A DNA stretch of 64,000 nucleotides, taken from contig JBGUPJ010000043.1 of the NCBI GenBank assembly GCA_045130235.1, positions 1-64,000 of the forward strand, written 5' to 3'. The position numbers and the translations under genes are program-made. Numbering within the stretch: position 1 is the first letter of the stretch; every line of letters begins with the position of its first letter. Positions 55,049-61,663 of the stretch are shown piece by piece. The DNA is from UBA1756 sp045130235 (GTDB lineage Bacteria > Bacteroidota > Bacteroidia > Bacteroidales > WCHB1-69). A model generated the notes under the pieces. The model saw nothing but the letters and a program-made list of their open reading frames with translations, searched no databases and was not told the DNA's origin.

Positions 55049-56137
55049 TTAGACATATTTTTCTCCAAAATCAATCTCCACATCATTCACATACTGGCGA
55101 ATCTGCTGTTCGCTGTTTTTCTTGCAAATCAGCAGCACATTGTCGTTGTCCACCACAATATAATCCTCCATCCCTTGCAGGACGACGGCCTTATTTTTGG
55201 GTACATTGATAATACAACCCGTTGTGTTGTAGGTTTTTACCTTATTACCCGCCACCACGTTCTGCTGTTCATCTTTTTGACTCACCTCATAGAGAGAGCC
55301 CCATGTGCCGAGGTCTGACCAGCCAAAGTCAGCGGCATACACGCACACATTTCTGGCCTTCTCCATGATGCCGTAGTCAACCGATATATTCTTGCAGATG
55401 AGGTAGATAGACTTAATAAACTCATCTTCGGCGGTGGTGTTGTATATTCCCTCGCCACGCTTGAAGAGCTCGTAAACATCGGGCAGGTAGCTGGCGAATG
55501 CCTTTTCGATTTCGGGCAGCGACCACATGAAGATGCCGGCGTTCCAGAGGAACTCGCCGCTCTCCACGAACTGCTTGGCGACCTCCAGCTCCGGTTTCTC
55601 GGTGAAGATCTTGACATCGTAGATGGAGGTACCCTCATACTGGCGATCCTCGTTGTACTGGATGTAGCCGTAGCCCGTGTTGGGCGATGAGGGGCGGATG
55701 CCGATGGTGAGCAGTTTCTGGTTCTCCTTCACAAATTTCAAACCATTGACAATCACCTCCTTAAAAACATCCTCTTTGAGAATGACATGGTCGGAGGGAG
55801 CCACCACGATGACGGCGTTGGGGTTGCGCGCCTTGATCTTGAAGTTGGCGTAGGCGATGCAGGGAGCGGTGTTGCGGCGGGCCGGTTCGAGCACCACTTG
55901 GTCGGCATTGAGGCCGGGCAGCTGCTCGCGCACCTGGTCGGCATACATCGAGTTGGTGATGATATAGATATTCTCGCGGGGACAGATTTCAGCGAAACGA
56001 TTGAAAGTTTTCTGAATCAGCGAAGTTCCATCATCCAGTATATCAATAAATTGCTTTGGTTTATGAGAACGGCTCATGGGCCAGAAGCGGGCACCCACGC
56101 CGCCTGCCATTATTACACAAAAAAGGTCATGGTTCAT
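55049..56137 (-). CDS. Mannose-1-phosphate guanylyltransferase
   Basis: 362 residues, the single-domain form. The nucleotidyltransferase motif AGGVGARFWPMSRSHKPKQF is at residues 11-30, followed by LEPARRNTAPCIAYA, VAPSDHVI and FTEKPELEVAKQF. It makes GDP-mannose from mannose-1-phosphate and GTP, feeding mannose, fucose or related sugars into surface glycans. It is the first gene of the minus-strand group with the flippase, the SulP transporter and the transglutaminase-like protein, behind a -7 box. Confidence 0.94.
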   Translation of the reverse strand: MNHDLFCVIMAGGVGARFWPMSRSHKPKQFIDILDDGTSLIQKTFNRFAEICPRENIYIITNSMYADQVREQLPGLNADQVVLEPARRNTAPCIAYANFKIKARNPNAVIVVAPSDHVILKEDVFKEVIVNGLKFVKENQKLLTIGIRPSSPNTGYGYIQYNEDRQYEGTSIYDVKIFTEKPELEVAKQFVESGEFLWNAGIFMWSLPEIEKAFASYLPDVYELFKRGEGIYNTTAEDEFIKSIYLICKNISVDYGIMEKARNVCVYAADFGWSDLGTWGSLYEVSQKDEQQNVVAGNKVKTYNTTGCIINVPKNKAVVLQGMEDYIVVDNDNVLLICKKNSEQQIRQYVNDVEIDFGEKYV

Positions 56138-56165
56138 ACTATTCTTTCATCTTAAAATAAGGCTG

Positions 56166-56173
56166 CAAAGATA
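56166..56173 (-). promoter_or_regulatory. -7 box for the guanylyltransferase operon
   Basis: TATCTTTG on the minus strand, 28 bases before the start codon. Confidence 0.55.
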
Positions 56174-56262
56174 CGACTTTTTTGGGGAATTTCAAACAGG
56201 ATCACTATCATCATAAATGGAAATATCCATATCCCCTGTTTTCGATATAATGGTTGATTCGG

Positions 56263-56982
56263 TCATCGTTCACAGAATTTATCTTCCTTCCAGTTTTTGG
56301 GATTATTTCCTATATAGGATTGAACACGAATCAATGCACGGTTATCACGGATAATAGCGTCATAAAAACGAGATTGCCATGCAAAATCGCATCCCAAACC
56401 GTGCGCGTGCCGCGAAACCGCCGATTTATACGACCCAACAATGGATGATAATGTTTTTTCCCCTTGGTGTTGGAAACGTTGTTGTCCGATGGTTTTGGGC
56501 ATTGGGGACAATTGTTGTTCGCATAACGTGGGGGGAACGTTTGACGTGGACGTATCGCATGACGCGGACGTATCGCATACGGTAGAGACAACGCATGCGT
56601 TGTCTCTACGGTTTTTCCCGGTTTCCCCGGTTTTCCCGTTTCCACCGTTTCCACCATTTTCCCCGTTTCCCCCGTTTTCCGCGTTGCCACCACCATTCGC
56701 ATTATTGATTGCGATAATGCCATGTATATGGTTGGGCATAACCACAAACGCATCCAATTCAATATTGCCAAAATGATGGGATAATTCATGCCATAAAACA
56801 TCGGCGATGGCACCGACGGGCGATAAATGCATTCTGCCATCTATAATTTCTCCAAAATAATGATTTCTGCCTTTTGTACAGATGGTTACAAAATAAATGG
56901 CATTCCATCCATAATCCCAATTCTGCAATCGGATTGATGAGATGCGATATCGATTTTGGTATCTATCGTTATTCGATTCCAT
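56263..56982 (-). CDS. REP-associated tyrosine transposase (RAYT)
   Basis: 239 residues from MESNNDRYQNRYRISS, following a -7 box. The HUH nuclease site is VMPNHIHGII (about 82-91), and the C-terminal part has the usual RAYT motifs (SYKSAVSRHAHGLG, FAWQSRFYDAIIRDNRAL, IQSYIGNNPKNW-like; seen as VQSYIGNNPKNW). The middle ~60 residues are unusual: N/G/E repeats (GGNGENGGNGGN), a stretch encoded by a perfect 28-bp palindrome, and two CDTSxS hexapeptides from an 18-bp tandem repeat. RAYTs are known to act on REP hairpins; there is no IS-type partner gene or clear ends, so this is a domesticated or solo form. Confidence 0.88.
   Translation of the reverse strand: MESNNDRYQNRYRISSIRLQNWDYGWNAIYFVTICTKGRNHYFGEIIDGRMHLSPVGAIADVLWHELSHHFGNIELDAFVVMPNHIHGIIAINNANGGGNAENGGNGENGGNGGNGKTGETGKNRRDNACVVSTVCDTSASCDTSTSNVPPTLCEQQLSPMPKTIGQQRFQHQGEKTLSSIVGSYKSAVSRHAHGLGCDFAWQSRFYDAIIRDNRALIRVQSYIGNNPKNWKEDKFCER
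56543..56578. repeat. 18-bp tandem repeat inside the RAYT gene
   Basis: Two adjacent copies (56543-56560 and 56561-56578) with one difference, sharing GGACGTATCGCAT. In the protein they give CDTSAS and CDTSTS. They end three bases before the palindrome. Confidence 0.85.
56582..56609. repeat. Perfect 28-bp REP-like palindrome inside the RAYT gene
   Basis: The outer arms are GTAGAGAC and GTCTCTAC and the centre is AACGCATGCGTT; the whole 28 bases equals its own reverse complement. On the coding strand it stays in frame (RRDNACVVST). A second element with the same outer arms is at 60702-60729. Confidence 0.9.
56611..56694. repeat. Low-complexity 9-bp-type repeat inside the RAYT gene
   Basis: Imperfect repeats of CCGTTTTCC and CCGTTTCCA type, coding on the minus strand for the GGN/GEN-rich part of the transposase. 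Length changes by multiples of three would keep the frame. Confidence 0.7.
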
Positions 56983-57006
56983 AATACAATCAGAAAAAAA
57001 ATATTG

Positions 57007-57014
57007 CAAAGATA
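57007..57014 (-). promoter_or_regulatory. -7 box for the RAYT gene
   Basis: TATCTTTG on the minus strand, 24 bases before the chosen start MESNND. The next ~170 bases toward cinA are very AT-rich with no other signal seen. Confidence 0.5.
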
Positions 57015-57181
57015 CTATTATTTTTATAAATAAAAACAATATATTAACAATATTTTCATCAATTTAATTTAAAAATTTAAATAAATTAAAAATTTTACAT
57101 TTTATTTATAATAAAAATTCATTTAATAGAAAGGAAATCACTTTGGTATTAAAAACAAAAGGATGATTCCGAAATAAATTG

Positions 57182-57189
57182 TACTTTTG
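57182..57189 (+). promoter_or_regulatory. -7 box for cinA
   Basis: TACTTTTG followed by CCTCCCC, 60 bases before the cinA start codon. Confidence 0.55.
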
Positions 57190-57249
57190 CCTCCCCGTAT
57201 TGAGTATTCAAACGAATAACATAACAGAAGACAATCAATCTACAAAACC

Positions 57250-58506
57250 ATGAATAGCACCCTCATCAACATCGGCGACGAGCTCCTCATCGGACAGGTT
57301 ATCAACACCAATGCAGCGGTGATGGCCCAGCTGCTGGGCGCCGCCGGCATCGGCATCAAACGCACCGTTACCATCGGCGACGAACCGTCCGCCATCCGCG
57401 ACACTCTACGCGACTGTTTGGAAATCAGCGACATTGTGATCATCACCGGCGGGCTCGGTCCCACCAAGGACGACCTCACCAAACAGGTGCTTTGCGACTT
57501 TTTCCACAGCGAGCTGTACGAGAACGAAGAGGCCCTCGACAATGTGCGGAAGCGCATGGCTGCCTTCGGCCGCGAGCTCACCGACATCAACCGGCAGCAG
57601 GCATGGGTGCCCCGCTGCTGCACGGTGCTCAACAACCCCCTCGGCACCGCCCCGGGCATGTGGTTCGACGTTGCCGGCACGCCACACCCCAAGGTGGTGA
57701 TCTCGCTGCCGGGTGTGCCGTTCGAGATGGAGGGGCTGATGCGCGAGAGCGTCATCCCGCGCCTGCGTGAACGGTTTGCCACCGGCCACATCATCCACAA
57801 AACCCTGATTGTGCAAGGTATCGGAGAGTCGTTTCTGAGCGACCTCATCGAGCCGTGGGAGCTGGCCCTGCCCGACTGTCTCTCGCTGGCCTACCTGCCG
57901 CAGCCCGGCATGACACGGCTGCGGCTGACCGCCCGCGGCAACGATGCCAATGCGCTACAGACGGCCATCGACACCGCCCTCGCGCAGCTCCGTCCCATCG
58001 CCGGAAGCTACATCACCTGCGAAGGGTTCGACACGCTGCCCGCCTTCATCGCCGACACCATGATCGAGGCCGGACTGACCCTCGCCACGGCGGAGAGCTG
58101 CACAGGCGGCGCATTGTCGGCGCAGCTCACCGCCCTCGCCGGCACCTCCAACTACTTCGTTGGCGGCGTAGTGTCGTACAGCAACGAGGTGAAGGAAAAC
58201 GTGTTGCATGTTCCGCACGACATCCTCGCCACCCACGGGGCGGTGAGCGAGCCCACTGCCATCCACATGGCGGAGGGGGTGCGCCGGCACCTCCACGCCG
58301 ACTACGGCATTGCCACCACGGGCATTGCCGGTCCCGGGGGCGGCACGCCTGAGAAGCCGGTCGGCACGGTGTGGATTGCCGTGGCCTCTGAACACGGCAC
58401 AGTCACACAGAAACTCTCCATCCCGCGCCGCCGCGCCCAAGTGATCGAGGGCGCCTGCCAGCAGATTCTCGGACTGTTGGCGAAGTGCCTGAAAGAGAGG
58501 GAATAA
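57250..58506 (+). CDS. cinA: CinA-family nicotinamide-nucleotide amidase
   Basis: 418 residues with both domains. The N-terminal molybdopterin-binding-like domain has IGDELLIGQVINTN, ITGGLGPTKDDLT and SLPGVPFEMEGLM. The C-terminal amidase domain has LATAESCTGGALSAQL, VGGVVSYSNEVKENVL and GIAGPGGGTPEKPVGTVW, with the conserved serine and lysine of the amidase site. It deamidates nicotinamide mononucleotide to recycle pyridine nucleotides. It is strongly GC-rich compared with the surrounding AT-rich sequence. It ends eight bases before the convergent LytTR gene. Confidence 0.93.
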   Translation: MNSTLINIGDELLIGQVINTNAAVMAQLLGAAGIGIKRTVTIGDEPSAIRDTLRDCLEISDIVIITGGLGPTKDDLTKQVLCDFFHSELYENEEALDNVRKRMAAFGRELTDINRQQAWVPRCCTVLNNPLGTAPGMWFDVAGTPHPKVVISLPGVPFEMEGLMRESVIPRLRERFATGHIIHKTLIVQGIGESFLSDLIEPWELALPDCLSLAYLPQPGMTRLRLTARGNDANALQTAIDTALAQLRPIAGSYITCEGFDTLPAFIADTMIEAGLTLATAESCTGGALSAQLTALAGTSNYFVGGVVSYSNEVKENVLHVPHDILATHGAVSEPTAIHMAEGVRRHLHADYGIATTGIAGPGGGTPEKPVGTVWIAVASEHGTVTQKLSIPRRRAQVIEGACQQILGLLAKCLKERE

Positions 58507-58514
58507 AGGCAAGA

Positions 58515-59330
58515 CTAATCTGGCTGGTATTCCGAAGGAGCCCACATTTGAAGCTGGCTCAGAATATCAACCGAGTTGTTTTGCTGTATTGGAAACTCCT
58601 TCATCATATTATGGGCAACCACACGAACGGTGGTTTCATTGTATGCTTCAATAACTGAGTAGGCAACAATGGCACTTCGATTGATTCGGATGAACCTATC
58701 CGAGGGCAAATGTTCTTCAAAATATGCGAGGGAAGAGTAGGTGTAAACACGTGGAGCAGTTTTGCGAACAATGGTGACTCGCCGCTTTTCATACGTCAGA
58801 TAAGCGATGTCATCTATAGCCAACAGCGCGGTCATTTGGGATGGAATATCGACAAAAATACAGCCATCATTTATTTCACCAGCGGTTTTGTCTCTCTGCT
58901 GCAGTTTCACGGCTTGCAGCTCGCACAATTTCGCAATATCACCGACAATAATGAAACAGGCATCCCGCAAACACAGGAAAAAGAATATATTCCATCGTAT
59001 TGTATTGTACAATGCAGTTTCACCAATCTGTCCATAAACAGCTTTCAGATTTCCCTCCATCATAGCCAGTTCTATGAATCCATTCAGCAAAATCAGCAAG
59101 AATGTACAGACAAAGAATGGTACAAAACACCTGCGCATCAACAATTTAGGAACAAGCACAAAGTACGACACATAAAACGACGCTACGATGCAAAGCAGTG
59201 CGCACATCTCCACCCATAGCGAGGGGTGCATGGGGCGCAGAAGAGAATTCGCCAAAAACAGATAGCCCACAACTGCCCAGAACAGCAGATGGACGATGAC
59301 AAGAATGATTTTTTTAATGCGGATAGACAT
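58515..59330 (-). CDS. Membrane-anchored LytTR DNA-binding regulator
   Basis: 271 residues. Four membrane helices (about 8-130) are followed by a short linker and a C-terminal LytTR DNA-binding domain (about 165-260: DDIAYLTYEKRRVTIV, YFEEHLPSDRFIRINRSAIV). There is no receiver or kinase domain, so it is a one-component regulator bound to the membrane, possibly sensing through its helices. No target gene is certain. Its upstream region carries copy B of the promoter-leader repeat and long tandem leader repeats. Confidence 0.86.
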   Translation of the reverse strand: MSIRIKKIILVIVHLLFWAVVGYLFLANSLLRPMHPSLWVEMCALLCIVASFYVSYFVLVPKLLMRRCFVPFFVCTFLLILLNGFIELAMMEGNLKAVYGQIGETALYNTIRWNIFFFLCLRDACFIIVGDIAKLCELQAVKLQQRDKTAGEINDGCIFVDIPSQMTALLAIDDIAYLTYEKRRVTIVRKTAPRVYTYSSLAYFEEHLPSDRFIRINRSAIVAYSVIEAYNETTVRVVAHNMMKEFPIQQNNSVDILSQLQMWAPSEYQPD

Positions 59331-59346
59331 TGTGACGTGGTATGGT

Positions 59347-59395
59347 TTTGTTGAATTGTTGATGCGTTGATTTGTTTATTTGTTGAATTGTTTGG
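59347..59395 (-). repeat. AACAATTCA-type leader repeats, LytTR gene
   Basis: On the coding strand it reads as short units of the form AACAATTCA, AACAAATAA and AACAAATCA. Similar runs precede genes at 60660, 61494, 62884 and 63692. Confidence 0.75.
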
Positions 59396-59409
59396 TTGTA
59401 GAGGCGAAG

Positions 59410-59503
59410 GAGTTAAGAGTTAAGAGTTAAGAGTTAAAAGTGAAGAGTGAAAAGTGAAGAGTAAAGAGTAAAAAGTAAAAAGTAAAAAGTAAAAAGTGAA
59501 GAG
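59410..59503 (-). repeat. Tandem heptamer array in leader
   Basis: About 13 tandem 7-base units read on the coding strand as ACTTTTT, ACTCTTC and ACTCTTA. The coding strand contains no G. Shorter arrays of the same units are at 61556-61592 and 62951-62985. Confidence 0.85.
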
Positions 59504-59517
59504 TGGGGGGGCACCTG

Positions 59518-59525
59518 CAAATGTA
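59518..59525 (-). promoter_or_regulatory. Second -7 box in the LytTR leader
   Basis: TACATTTG followed by CAGGTG on the minus strand, directly after copy B of the promoter-leader repeat. The same TACATTTGCAGGTG sequence is at the promoter of the gene starting at 61494. Confidence 0.5.
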
Positions 59526-59528
59526 ATA

Positions 59529-59617
59529 GGGGACTTCTATTTTTAATCATTTTATTTACACCTCCCCACCCTACCAATCCCCTTAACAGAATTTGAAAAT
59601 ATAGTGGGGCAAAATTA
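59529..59617 (-). repeat. Promoter-leader dispersed repeat, copy B
   Basis: On the minus strand it opens with TAATTTTG and GCCCC and ends in AAAATAGAAGTCCCC, facing the LytTR gene. By hand alignment it differs from copy C at about 13 of 89 positions. Confidence 0.85.
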
Positions 59618-59701
59618 CAATTTTTTTTGAGATTCTATCCCTCCCAATCCACACAATAGGGAATGAAATTCTGCTATTTTTTTACGGAATGTCCAGCCCT
59701 A

Positions 59702-60298
59702 TCAGAATCGATGTGAATAACCCACACGCAGCATCACCGTATAGCGGGGGAAACCCTCTACATAACGTTTGAAGGTGCCATCTGTATAATAGGCTTCGAA
59801 AACATTGATGAGAGCTCCATGAACACCAATGGAGAGATGGTCGCTTTGTGTCAATGGGATGCGCCCGCCCAAACCGAGTGTTCCTCCGATGCTGAAAGCC
59901 TCACGGGCATTGGCCGCAGTCCATGTATTGATACAAAAGCCAAAACGCACACCGCCACATAAGTAAAAGTAAGGAAGATGGTATTCCATTTCAACAGGAA
60001 TGATTAAATCATGTATGCTGAACTCCTTGTCGGTGGTGTAGTAATTCTCAAAACGCAGGCCAGCGGAAACACCCCAAAATCGGTGAAAATCATACCTCAT
60101 CCCCACACCCATGCCAAAACCAGGACAGAGTTCTCTGCTTAGAATGGGGTATTTGTTAAATCCCCCACCAATGTCAGCGGTGATGCTGAATCCTTTTTGA
60201 AAATCGGTTTGTACGGAATCATTTTGTCCCTTCAAATCAACACTGCCCATACACAAAACGAATAGGGATACCACCGTAAATAGAAAAAATCTTTTCAT
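59702..60298 (-). CDS. Outer membrane beta-barrel protein
   Basis: 198 residues. The signal peptide ends near DLKGQ (about 25). The mature protein shows alternating strands of a small barrel (GFSITADIGGGFNKY, FWGVSAGLRFENYY, FYLCGGVRFGFCI, GTLGLGGRIPL, LSIGVHGALINVF) and an aromatic C-terminal strand (YTVMLRVGYSHRF) typical of barrel assembly signals. No substrate or partner is evident. It begins 11 bases after the small lipoprotein gene on the same strand and is probably co-transcribed with it. Confidence 0.82.
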   Translation of the reverse strand: MKRFFLFTVVSLFVLCMGSVDLKGQNDSVQTDFQKGFSITADIGGGFNKYPILSRELCPGFGMGVGMRYDFHRFWGVSAGLRFENYYTTDKEFSIHDLIIPVEMEYHLPYFYLCGGVRFGFCINTWTAANAREAFSIGGTLGLGGRIPLTQSDHLSIGVHGALINVFEAYYTDGTFKRYVEGFPRYTVMLRVGYSHRF

Positions 60299-60309
60299 TC
60301 CTAAAAATT

Positions 60310-60660
60310 TTATTCTAATGATTCAATGCATTTTACTCGGTATGGGTGAGGGACGCCGGTGTAAACGTCAAGCTGAATTCCTTGATTTAACAAAGAAACT
60401 CTCACCATCACTCCGTCCTTATGATATTTTTGAGGAATGTCCGAGGGCACTAAATCGTAGTACGTATGAAATGTATCGGTTAAATGTTCTTCGGTTAAAT
60501 AGGCTACACTATCTGATACGTAATGAAGCTCGCCTTCTATGCAGAAGGTTCTTTTAGTAGTTTTACAGTTTTTCTGTTTCACACAACTTGTGAATGTTCC
60601 TCCTGCCACCAGCAGCAGGGCGAGGAAGAACAGGGGGTGGAAAATTCTTCTTGTTTTCAT
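60310..60660 (-). CDS. Small lipoprotein
   Basis: 116 residues from MKTRRIFHPLFFLALLLVAG; the longer frame runs into leader repeats and lacks a signal. The lipobox is FTSC (cysteine about 26). The mature part is short and cysteine- and lysine-rich near its start (VKQKNCKTTKRTFC). No family is recognised. Its signal-peptide coding sequence shares the stretch CTCGCCCTGCTGCTGGTGGC with the gene at 60844-61494. A -7 box is at 60807-60814. Confidence 0.7.
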   Translation of the reverse strand: MKTRRIFHPLFFLALLLVAGGTFTSCVKQKNCKTTKRTFCIEGELHYVSDSVAYLTEEHLTDTFHTYYDLVPSDIPQKYHKDGVMVRVSLLNQGIQLDVYTGVPHPYRVKCIESLE

Positions 60661-60671
60661 GGTTTGGGGTG

Positions 60672-60703
60672 TTGATTCGTTGATTTGTTTATTTGTTGAA
60701 GGT
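60672..60703 (-). repeat. AACAATTCA-type leader repeats, small lipoprotein gene
   Basis: On the coding strand: AACAAATAA, ACAAATCAA and CGAATCAAC units, between the palindrome and the start codon. Confidence 0.65.
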
Positions 60704-60729
60704 AGAGACGTTGCGCGCGACGTCTCTAC
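60702..60729. repeat. REP-like 28-bp near-palindrome
   Basis: Outer arms GTAGAGACGT and ACGTCTCTAC around TGCGCGCG. It has the same length and outer eight bases per arm as the palindrome inside the RAYT gene. It lies in the leader of the small lipoprotein gene, so it would be transcribed as a hairpin. Confidence 0.85.
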
Positions 60730-60806
60730 ACCCACACATTTCATCCCTTCATCTTTTCATCCTTTCATCTTTTCATCCCCTCCTCCCCTCCTCCAATTCC
60801 CGCGTG

Positions 60807-60814
60807 CAAAGATA
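60807..60814 (-). promoter_or_regulatory. -7 box for the lipoprotein and barrel pair
   Basis: TATCTTTG followed by CACGCG on the minus strand. It precedes the leader with the REP-like palindrome. Confidence 0.5.
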
Positions 60815-60843
60815 GTGAAAAATAAGGATGATCATTTTCTTCA

Positions 60844-61494
60844 TTATTGATTGTTTTTATCATTTCTACCAAAGCAATAGCGGATAGAGAAGACCATTGA
60901 AAAATCAAAAAAATGATAAGGACTCCCGCAGAATGACCAGTACTTGTCTCTGCTGTAATCGTGTCTGTCCCAGTCTGGAGCAAAAATCAGACCATAACCC
61001 TGACGCGCTTCTAATTGGAAGCAGATAGGCACGTCCAATCTCCATTCTATTCCCAACACTATTCTCGCCCCTGTCCTCCAATATCCTGTTTTAAAATCAT
61101 CGTATATATGCTTATCCCCTAACAAATTAACACCTACCAACCACCACGTATTGGTTGCATTACGAAACACCCTTTCATATAAAAAACTCACATCTCCGCC
61201 AATCCCTAGATAAAGCATCGGACCTAATTCTCCAATATACGGATACAACAGGGATAAATGTCCTGTCACGCCCCAATCCGTCTGCAAATAAACTTTGCCC
61301 TTCAAATTGAATTTCATAGAAAGTCCACCCATATAACCTGCGCAGCCGCCGACGCTATGCTTGTAATAAAGCCGAGAGCGAGTAGAACAAGTCGCAATGG
61401 TGTCCTCCTGTGCCTTCACTTGTTGGCCGAAACTCCCCGCCACCAGCAGCAGGGCGAGGAGAAGAAGGGTTTTGAAAGGGGTTTGTGGTTTCAT
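60844..61494 (-). CDS. Secreted protein, probably a small outer membrane barrel
   Basis: 216 residues from MKPQTPFKTLLLLALLLVAG; the longer frame upstream reads through leader repeats. The signal peptide ends at VKAQ (about 29). The mature part has glycine- and aromatic-rich strands (GGCAGYMGGLSMKFNLKG, YLGIGGDVSFLYE, RIVLGIEWRLDVPICFQLE) and an aromatic tail (FFDFSMVFSIRYCFG), fitting a small barrel. The first ~40 coding bases are nearly the same as in the gene at 61664-62884, whose mature part is unrelated. Confidence 0.75.
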   Translation of the reverse strand: MKPQTPFKTLLLLALLLVAGSFGQQVKAQEDTIATCSTRSRLYYKHSVGGCAGYMGGLSMKFNLKGKVYLQTDWGVTGHLSLLYPYIGELGPMLYLGIGGDVSFLYERVFRNATNTWWLVGVNLLGDKHIYDDFKTGYWRTGARIVLGIEWRLDVPICFQLEARQGYGLIFAPDWDRHDYSRDKYWSFCGSPYHFFDFSMVFSIRYCFGRNDKNNQ

Positions 61495-61505
61495 GATGGT
61501 ATGGT

Positions 61506-61540
61506 TTTGTTGAATTGTTGAATTGTTGAATTGTTTGGCT
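61506..61540 (-). repeat. AACAATTCA-type leader repeats, gene at 60844-61494
   Basis: On the coding strand: three consecutive AATTCAAC units between AACCAAAC-type sequence and ACCATACC before the start codon. Confidence 0.75.
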
Positions 61541-61555
61541 GGAGGGGCGAAGGAG

Positions 61556-61592
61556 TGAAGAGTTAAAAGTGAAGAGTTAAAAGTGAAGAGTG
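61556..61592 (-). repeat. Heptamer array in leader
   Basis: About five units of ACTCTTC and ACTTTTA type on the coding strand, the same units as at 59410-59503. A -7 box (TACATTTG) lies just upstream at 61612-61619. Confidence 0.8.
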
Positions 61593-61611
61593 GGGGCGTT
61601 TTTTTCACCTG

Positions 61612-61619
61612 CAAATGTA
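61612..61619 (-). promoter_or_regulatory. -7 box for the gene at 60844-61494
   Basis: TACATTTG followed by CAGGTG on the minus strand, the same 14 bases as at 59512-59525. Confidence 0.5.
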
Positions 61620-61663
61620 CGACATTCCCCACGAATAGCTTTATTGGAAGTCAATCTTTCTCA

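Larger units (their letters stand above)
59331..59701 (-). other. Repeat-rich leader region of the LytTR gene
   Basis: 371 bases without a gene. Reading from the right on the minus strand: copy B of the promoter-leader repeat with its -7 box, a second -7 box (TACATTTG at 59518-59525), a long run of heptamers (59410-59503), then A/C-rich repeats of AACAATTCA type near the start codon. Confidence 0.75.

Noticed and set aside
59410..59503. CRISPR array
   Set aside because: The units are seven bases, directly adjacent and without unique spacers, and no cas genes are present.
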